64,000 nucleotides of DNA from NCBI GenBank assembly GCA_035079385.1, contig JAVHKY010000056.1, positions 4,774,001 to 4,838,000 on the forward strand, written 5' to 3'. The stretch's first letter is position 1, and each line of letters starts with the position of its first letter. This DNA is from Aspidiotus rigidus (Eukaryota; Arthropoda; Insecta; Hemiptera; Diaspididae). Below the pieces are notes generated by a model. It had not been told where the DNA came from. It saw nothing but the letters and a program-made list of their open reading frames with translations, and did no database searches. Position numbers and translations under genes: made by a program. Positions 42,698 to 64,000 of the stretch are shown here, in pieces.

Positions 42698-44138
42698 GAT
42701 CTATTGGTCAATACACAATTTGCAAGGTAGTTCTAAAATGGCTTGAAAGAGTTAATAAGTTTTTCTTTCTTTGTAAGTAATAAACGTTTCGTACGGTTGC
42801 ATTACAGACAAGAAAATTGCAATTGTTCACATCATGATGTGATAAAACGTATGATAAAGGCTAAGTCGGTACATATAATACTTTAACGTACCAACTACAT
42901 CACAGAACATCTTATTCGTGTAAATTAAAATAATCTAATAGTGTACAAAAAAATAAAAAGACACGTATTACAAAAATACACAATTAGTTGATGCAAAAAG
43001 AAAAAAAAAGAAAAGGAAAATGCACGATCAACGTTGGAATACACTTAAAATGATAATGATGTTAGAAATGATACAAATTTTCCAAAATAGGTCTTGAATA
43101 AAAGTTATTCGAAATGAAAAATACATATAAATGCCTGTCATTAAATGCTTTTCATGTGAAATAGAAAATTCTAACTACAATGAGTAAAATCAATTTTCAG
43201 GTCGATAAAAATATTGTAAATAAAATTGTGGCCGTTATACTTGACTACCAGACAATGTTTGTTTTTTTTATCTCTCCCGAAAGTTCAATCATCTTCTTAT
43301 AATACTTATAAGACTACTCTCGAATAATGAAAACAAATAAGTAGGTAATGAATTTTATTGATTCAATTCGCGACACGTAAACTGCGAAGAAAATCAGACT
43401 AGAAATATCCACACACAAAAAAAAAGATGAAGTATCCTCCAATCTACAATTTCTCTTTTTTTCCACTCGAAAATTTCATTTAAACATCGTAGCGTTTTAT
43501 TTATGAGTGCGATATTAATTTTTCAAACGGTACCAATCATTTCATCTGACTGAAATAGGGAGACTCGTTTTATTTCTTTTTCAAATTCTAAAAGAGGAAA
43601 AATGTAGGATAGTACCTACTAAATCTGATCCTCAGAAGTCCAGCACAAAAAGGAATAAAAATATCGAAATTGGTTTCAATTGATGCGTGGGGAATAACGA
43701 ATATTTTGTCATACATGTACATAGAGATAAGCACCACATAAATAAAAATAAAAAATTGTATACATGGACTAGGCTTGGTAAAAAAAAAACCAAAGTTAAC
43801 ATAAAAGTTGAACGAGATCTCCTCAGGCGTTCGCGCATTATTTGTTTCTTCTAATAAACAAAAATAATATGTGTATTTACAAACACAATAATAGAAACTC
43901 ACACGTACATCAAAAAACAAAGAAGAAAAATCGACTCATTCGAAATAATCATAAAATAAAATAGGTATTACAAATAACAAACTGATAAAGTAAATCAATT
44001 CAGCTAAACATCACAATCGTTAACATTTAGAAAATTAAAAAAATAATCATTTATATAATTTTTTTTTTTTTTCTCATGCATTTGTAGTAGTATTCACGCT
44101 GATGACGCTGATTTCTGGTAAGGAAAATAATGGGGAGG

Positions 44139-44139
<1 letters not shown>

Positions 44140-44184
<45 letters not shown>

Positions 44185-44202
44185 GTGTGTGTGTGTGTGT
44201 GT
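44140..44202. repeat. (GA)n-(GT)n compound microsatellite
   Basis: About 40 bp of GA followed by about 20 bp of GT. Confidence 0.95.
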
Positions 44203-44456
44203 AGGTGAAAGAAGAAAGAAAAAAAGAAGGAAGTAATAACAGGGAGGTATCACAGGTCATCTTGACGAATGGAGTAGGTCAACTATCACCAGTTTGTTGA
44301 TGGCGTCTCGATAATTTGAAAAACAATGAAAATAAACAAACGCGCTGGAAATGGTCAAGAATTCTCAAAGACTTATAATTAAAAAAAAAAAAAAAGTAAA
44401 AGAATGAGGACGTAACGTTTTAAACAAGATACACGAGGATACAAAAAATTTAAAAA

Positions 44457-44457
44457 T

Positions 44458-44493
<36 letters not shown>
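44457..44493. repeat. (AAT)n microsatellite
   Basis: About 11 AAT units. Confidence 0.95.
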
Positions 44494-44495
<2 letters not shown>

Positions 44496-44545
44496 ACTAA
44501 AATTCACGAGGGAAGGTGAATATTCAACTGTCCTCTTTTTAACCA

Positions 44546-58079
<13,534 letters not shown>

Positions 58080-58325
58080 CTGTAAAAATAGCGTAAGATA
58101 TTTTCATTAGTATAGAATCAGGAATAAAAATACGGCAATACAATCGGTCTTTCTTTATGAAATTTTGCTCATACTGAACGTAGGCTACAAAGTATGTATA
58201 TCTGAAAAGCTGAAAAAATTACGCATAACTTCATTATAGACCTATTCACAATTGACTTCTATCAAGTGGAAAATATCAACGGAATACATATGAGTATGAG
58301 ATCGATACTTTCAACGAAAATGTAT

Positions 58326-58493
58326 AAACATCGATACCGTAGAACTAATACCTCGTAAACCACAAAAAACGGATATTTTTTTTGTCATTTTTGGATTTCG
58401 GAGTATGAGAAACGTGTAAAATATGTAGCAGTTATCTCGATTTCTTTTTTGCTGGCTTGCGAGGTATTAGTTCTACGCGGTATCGATATGTTT
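58326..58493. mobile_element. Hairpin MITE family M1, copy 2
   Basis: Arms AAACATCGATACCGTAGAAC and the complement ending GCGGTATCGATATGTTT. The interior (CGGAGTATGAGAAACGTGTA) is the reverse complement of copy 1. It lies about 250 bp upstream of the first visible exon of the - strand gene. Confidence 0.8.
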
Positions 58494-59859
58494 CCTTAAG
58501 GGGAAAATTGCGTATACGAGAACAATTAATACATACAATATTTCTTAAAAACAAGCTTGTACGTAATATTATAATCTAGGAACTTCGTAATAATTAAAAA
58601 ATTCAGTTTCGGTTCCTTACAAACGATCTGGTTTCAAAGTATTGAACGATTTTCGGAACATCATTTTTTTATGGGACAGTACATGCAAAAAATATTGGAT
58701 CGAACATTAAAACATCGATAGTTCACATTAGTATCGGTGTTGTGTCATCAGTGTGAATGAATCTATCACCGTTCATCATCATCATCATCATCATCATCAT
58801 TATCTCGCAAATAACTCTTTGTTAGAAGAACCACTTTTCTATCCTGATGTGATCATGTGAATCGATTTCACACTAGAACTTTTCCTTCAAAAACGTGACC
58901 ACCTCCGTGTTAATTAATTATGTCAAATCTGAAAAAGTCACTTTGAACGGAGACGGACGTCATGAGTACATAAAGGGAAGACCTTTTGCCTTTATCGTTC
59001 AATGAACGGAACCGAGCACACGTGAGTGAGTACGGCGAAAGAAACAAAAATCCAAAAAGGTCGACGACGGAAAGAGGCGCTGAGCTACGAGGAGTGTAAA
59101 TTCTGTAGTGTTTTGGCATCAGAATCGCGTCTCATCCCTTCTTACATTTCTACAAAAAATTTCCAAAAAGTCAACTACGTAATATTGGTGCATACTACTT
59201 TCGAATATAAAGACAGTATACACAACCATAACGAAATTTTTCTGCTAACCGTCAGATTTTTCCCCGCGACTTCGCTCTCTACCTCTTCTCTTTTTTAACG
59301 CTCACATGGAATCTATCTCTCCGGTGCAGACTCGCTTCGCTATAGATTTTTGTTTACGAATACGTCATTCAAAATTTATATTAGAAACTTTGGATTGACG
59401 GGTTTTGTAGGCAACGCGGCCCAACTTTTTCACGTACATACACGCGTATGTACACAGCGTAGCAAAAAGCTGACGCTGTCATCGTCCGTCACTCCCTTAA
59501 ACATGAAGTTCGTATTTTCTCGCCTTGCCCTTTTGGTCTTCATTCCGGCTCGATTTTATTCTCCTCTCCCTTTCTTCCTCGTTCACTTTTCGACAATGTT
59601 GAAAAGTAAAAAAAAACATCAAACATAACATCAGAATCCATACCTAATCTGTGAATTGCCTAAATCTTCAGGTTACGAAAGTATTTTATTTATTTATTTT
59701 TTTTTTTCTCTGTCTGTCCACGGTAGTTTGAACCTTGGGTAACCAGAAAATAGAGCGTTAATGTGATTAGCGCGTCATTTGATTCAGGAAAAAGTTACTA
59801 ACTTCATTCCTCCCTCCCTATGAGGAAAAAAAAAGAACATCACATGTTATCAATTATGA

Positions 59860-59860
<1 letters not shown>
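58494..59860. other. Gene-free stretch with a (CAT)n microsatellite
   Basis: The microsatellite is at 58774-58801. 58900-59300 is GC-richer and could hold upstream sequence of the - strand gene, but no exon fits the required phase-1 donor with a recognisable peptide. Confidence 0.4.
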
Positions 59861-60860
<1,000 letters not shown>

Positions 60861-61149
60861 GATTAATTTTTTGAAAATTCAATAAAAATATAGAAAAAGA
60901 GATTTAGATACCATTGCAGATTTTGCAATAGCAGCAGGGAACCCGTAAGTTCCGTGCCCCGTGGCAAAAGACGTACCTAAAACAAGAAATTGGACGCGAA
61001 TTCTCTTGCGTTTGAGTAGTCAAATCATAAGTTTGGTGACCGTAATTCGGAACTGCGATAGAAGACACATATGGATAATTAGCATTTGGTAAAGGAACAA
61101 ATAGTGAGCGACGGTCAACGAGGCCACCATATATAAGAGGAAGAATGCG

Positions 61150-61480
61150 AAAATTGTACTTAATCATGCCCCACAATTTACTGAGGACAAACTGATCGGA
61201 AACTAAAGGAAGAAGTTTCGGGACGTAATCGAGCTACTAGAATTCAGTCTTTTGAGCCAGAAGACCCCTCCCCCTTTTGCCGCTCATGTTGTGGCATCAG
61301 GGCATACTTTTGACAACGTCATAGGTGTCCGTCTTTTGCACAAGGAAGACTCTGAAAAGAAACGCACTGCACTAGAGAACCTAGATAGAAATAAAAGAGG
61401 CCATTTTCAATGAAAACTTCCGTACAGTAAACGAAGACATCCCCTCTCTCATACTCGCCGAGTTGATTTACGGTAATAAT
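61150..61480 (+). pseudogene. Penelope-like element remnant (PLE-4), nuclease C-terminus
   Basis: + strand, broken frames: PPPFAAHVVASGHTFDNV, then LLHKEDSEKKRTALENLDRN and, after a shift, NENFRTVNEDIPSLILAEL. This matches the C-terminal nuclease part of PLE-1 (SAFADHLINSGHSF...LLHKEN...ALENIEI) and PLE-3. The YIG box itself is gone. No hammerhead-like motif was found downstream. Confidence 0.7.
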
Positions 61481-61614
61481 CATAATAATAATGACAATGA
61501 TAACACTACTGAACAAGATTTAAAAAATTGTTTATTCCACGCGTTTCATTATATTATATACATCCGTAGTACTTTTCAACGCTGAATAAGAGGTCGCTTA
61601 CCGTTTTTCTTTCT

Positions 61615-61795
61615 GAGCTCTCTATCTTTAGTGATGTTCACGTTTACTAGCGTTTATTCACTGCGGACCACTTCGAAACGCTGCGCGTATTACCAAGATC
61701 GATTCAACTACCTTGGATAACGTTTGATACGTTCCGCGACGATCCGCGGCGAGTAAATGCAAGTAAACGTGAACATTACTAAAGATAGAGAGCTC
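61615..61795. mobile_element. Hairpin MITE, 181 bp
   Basis: GAGCTCTCTATCTTTAGTGA...TTCACGTTTACT pairs with AGTAAACGTGAA...TCACTAAAGATAGAGAGCTC (one mismatch). Weaker pairing continues outward to about 61600 and 61810. No ORF. Confidence 0.75.
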
Positions 61796-62598
61796 ATAGA
61801 GAAAAAACACTCACGCGGTCGCGTGAGTAGTACACGACTTTTCAACCACAATGCTAAAATCTTTGAGAGAGTCACTCCCTCTCTTTAAATTAAATACCAA
61901 TGACCTGTCCATCATATCAAATATTTGTAGAATGAACAATAAAACTCAGTTTATAAATGCTATCACTATGACGTCACACCAACTGATAACAGATTAAAAA
62001 TACCTACAATCGAATAAGGAAACCTGAATTTTGTTTCAGTTTAGGCTACGAGTCAACTAAAACCTATGAAACGTCTCCAGAAAAACCTCTCCTCCTCCCC
62101 CTGCCCAAACTGCTACGAGACTATAACAGTTGTTTCTGCGATCTTTGCAAATTGATACTTCGATTACTCCCAATATCATTAACCGTAACCTACAGAATTG
62201 GATTAACTCAATTGAAAACGCACTGAGAAATTACCATCAATTAATCGTCGAAAAAATTGTTGGTGCTCATCTTCAGATTTAGACTATAACTCATCTAAGT
62301 CTCGAAAAAATCCATCCGGTAGTTTTGCAGGAGATCCGCGGAAAAAAATTTCTGTCAGCGTAAATATAGGCCTATATAAAGAAACTTCATTTTTTTCATA
62401 CTGAAAGTAATATAGGGCCTCCAAAGCATCGAGAAAGTTGACTGCTTCTTCCCCCTGTCAATCTTGCTACAGATGTAACAACGCACTTTTCAAGCTAGAA
62501 AAGTAGGTAAAAAAAAAGAGCTCTACAATCTTTTTTTCCTATACATTATTCTTAGCCTCGTATTAGTCTAGTATACTCTATAATTATTATATAAGCTG
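61796..62598. other. Gene-free stretch with a dispersed repeat tail
   Basis: 61811-61850 (CTCACGCGGTCGCGTGAGTA...ACACGACTTTTCA) resembles 45788-45835 (GCTTACGCAGCCGCGTAAGC...ACACGACTTTTCACC) and 59884-59910. 62420-62515 (CATCGAGAAAGTT...AGTAGGTAAAAAAAA) resembles 45890-45970. These suggest a further dispersed repeat family next to copy D. Confidence 0.5.
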
Positions 62599-62870
62599 AG
62601 TGGCTCAATTCTTCATCACTTCCGATTCTTGGCATCTCTTTAAAGCTATCTCCAGCTGCTATTCCTCTCGTGCACTCATAAATTGTATTCACGCTATCAT
62701 GTCACCATTTTCTATGCAAACTCCATCCCAAGATTCTTCATATGGGGATTCAGCTACAAGGAGATCTCGAAAAACTAAAAAATTCGATGTCGAAGCCAAA
62801 GAAGCAACCAATCACCCACCAGTCAACCCCTCATTCCTTCCCTCACGCTTCAACATTTCCAAACGTATTA
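62599..62870 (+). pseudogene. Second LINE RNase H remnant
   Basis: The reading FFITSDSWHLFKAISS, then ALINCIHAIMS and DVEAKEATNHPPVN fits the SDS-L-A-I...I..I and N-E-VD-EAKEAT region of LINE RNase H domains. The GH block between them is scrambled. Short and decayed; assignment is by pattern only. Confidence 0.5.
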
Positions 62871-63527
62871 ACAAAATACCTCACTTTTCTAGCTAGAAAA
62901 GTCGGTAAAAATATAGCCTGGTCCACTCGTTAGTCTAACCTCAAATCTCACTCAAAAAGGCCAGTCTAAATGGAAAATGGTAATTCCATCTCCTGAGACA
63001 TCTTAAATCAACTATGAACCACTATCAATTATGTATACATGAAAAAATGACGTATAAATCAATAATTAATTAAGAATGAAGTCACCAAGGTAATCTCGCA
63101 TCGGCACACTTGATGAAGATTTAAAAAAATTGTACTTAATCATTCAAACTCAACTAATAATAATGAAAAAAAGAACAATTTGCGAATATTCTACAGCGAA
63201 CAAAGTTTCTCCCGCCCCAGCGTTCACGCCCGACTTATCTAAACACAATATATACAGTATTATGTACGTATTATTCCACGAGATTTTCGAATACTTCTCG
63301 TAGTACGTGCGACTGTGTATTATGGACAGGTCCCTATCAGCGGGTCATTATGTAATTAATTACGTCGGTAGTTAAAATCCTTTCGCTCGCTCATCATCGA
63401 ACGCGTATTTACGGCGTACGGTATGTGATTTTATTAACATTCTCAGTGTGCCTCGTCGAGCGTACACAAGTGCGTTCCTAGAAGCGTGTGTAGTACATGA
63501 TAATGATATAATATTTCTATATAATTA
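62871..63527. other. Gene-free stretch
   Basis: AT-rich, with no ORF or repeat recognised. Confidence 0.45.
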
Positions 63528-63561
63528 TGTATGTATGTATGTATGTATGTATGTATGTATG

Positions 63562-63604
<43 letters not shown>
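63528..63604. repeat. (GTAT)n-(AT)n compound microsatellite
   Basis: About 10 GTAT units followed by about 18 AT units; an A-run with (AT)n also lies at 63801-63834. Confidence 0.95.
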
Positions 63605-63612
<8 letters not shown>

Positions 63613-63799
63613 ACGCGTTGGATGATGTACCTGTGCACAGGACACAATAACCTGTTGAACAGAACACGGAACAAAATAGTAGTACAGAGAAGAAACAATA
63701 TCTCTCCTCTTCTCTCCACTACAAACAAAAAAACAAGAACAGAAATGGCCAAAAGGAAGATGAAAATATAGCTGCAGTCATGTCAAACCACGCAGTAAC

Positions 63800-63832
<33 letters not shown>

Positions 63833-64000
63833 TACTGATTCCTTTTTCTACCTAAATGAGTTGACCGGCGCGTATCGACCGCCTCATCGCACCCCATTAT
63901 TCGCCGCCACTTATTACTATACGTAGTACGTACTCTCGAGCGTAAACCTCTTCCACGACCTCGTCTCTCAACGTTTATAAAGTATAGGTACATTCAACTC

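Larger units (their letters stand above)
41521..44545. other. AT-rich stretch downstream of the - strand gene
   Basis: Contains the MITE at 42543-42697, the GA/GT and AAT microsatellites near 44.1-44.5 kb and many A-runs. No coding exon was recognised. The 3' UTR of the - strand gene (distal last exon ends at 44546) should lie here, but no clear end can be assigned. Confidence 0.5.

Noticed and set aside
60904..61176. 90-codon - strand ORF ending VPCCYCKICNGI
   Set aside because: Overlaps the start of the PLE-4 remnant, has no recognisable family and does not supply a phase-1 donor for the - strand gene.
63528..63604. Regular short repeats that could suggest a CRISPR-like array
   Set aside because: Simple GTAT/AT microsatellite without spacers; the genome is eukaryotic.

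Overview
This is an intron-containing eukaryotic nuclear contig, almost certainly from an insect. It is AT-rich and full of microsatellites, and transposable elements outweigh host genes. The retroelement mix (a RNase H-bearing LINE, a LINE with a C-terminal restriction-like endonuclease, several Penelope-like elements) and a nuclear copy of very AT-rich mitochondrial cox2 fit an arthropod. A sternorrhynchan hemipteran is possible, but the order is inference only.

Host genes. The clearest is cystathionine gamma-lyase (CTH) on the + strand: seven coding exons between 13477 and 19638 and a probable 5'-UTR intron. Downstream (19901-20528) lie two phase-compatible exons of an unrecognised small protein. 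On the - strand, 58079 to 44546 carries the 3' part of a second gene, a cysteine-rich ectodomain protein built from phase-1 exons with two alternative last exons (47347-47268 and 44667-44546), each ending in a hydrophobic tail. Its 5' end was not found.

Retroelements. 1-3300 is a LINE with endonuclease, RT and RNase H, broken by a few lesions. 4345-6220 is a decayed LINE of another lineage (YMDD RT, PD-(D/E)xK endonuclease). 11200-11620, 59860-60860 and 62600-62870 are smaller LINE remnants. Four Penelope-like elements (PLEs) are present. The one at 20719-24380 is intact: an 850-codon RT/GIY-YIG ORF, identical 152-bp direct repeats, a 901-bp inverted truncated copy and a 14-bp target duplication. 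The others (7395-8290, 55960-56760, 61150-61480) are decayed.

Non-autonomous repeats. A family of elements with short inverted termini and internal alternating-orientation satellite of about 45 bp occurs near 38.4, 40-41.5, 46, 49 and 55 kb, with relatives near 9.1, 29.3 and 51 kb. There are also hAT-like MITEs (14.6 and 32.6 kb), several hairpin MITEs, a 2.5-kb TIR element (32287-34775) that swallowed a MITE and a mitochondrial fragment, and a palindromic element near 28.5-28.95 kb.

Most interesting signals: hammerhead-ribozyme-like motifs in three PLEs and in the 28.5-kb palindromic element, all with self-complementary helix III sequences; and a 64-bp micro-insertion at 40117-40180, with its own target duplication, that ends at the same 3' terminus as the intact PLE.
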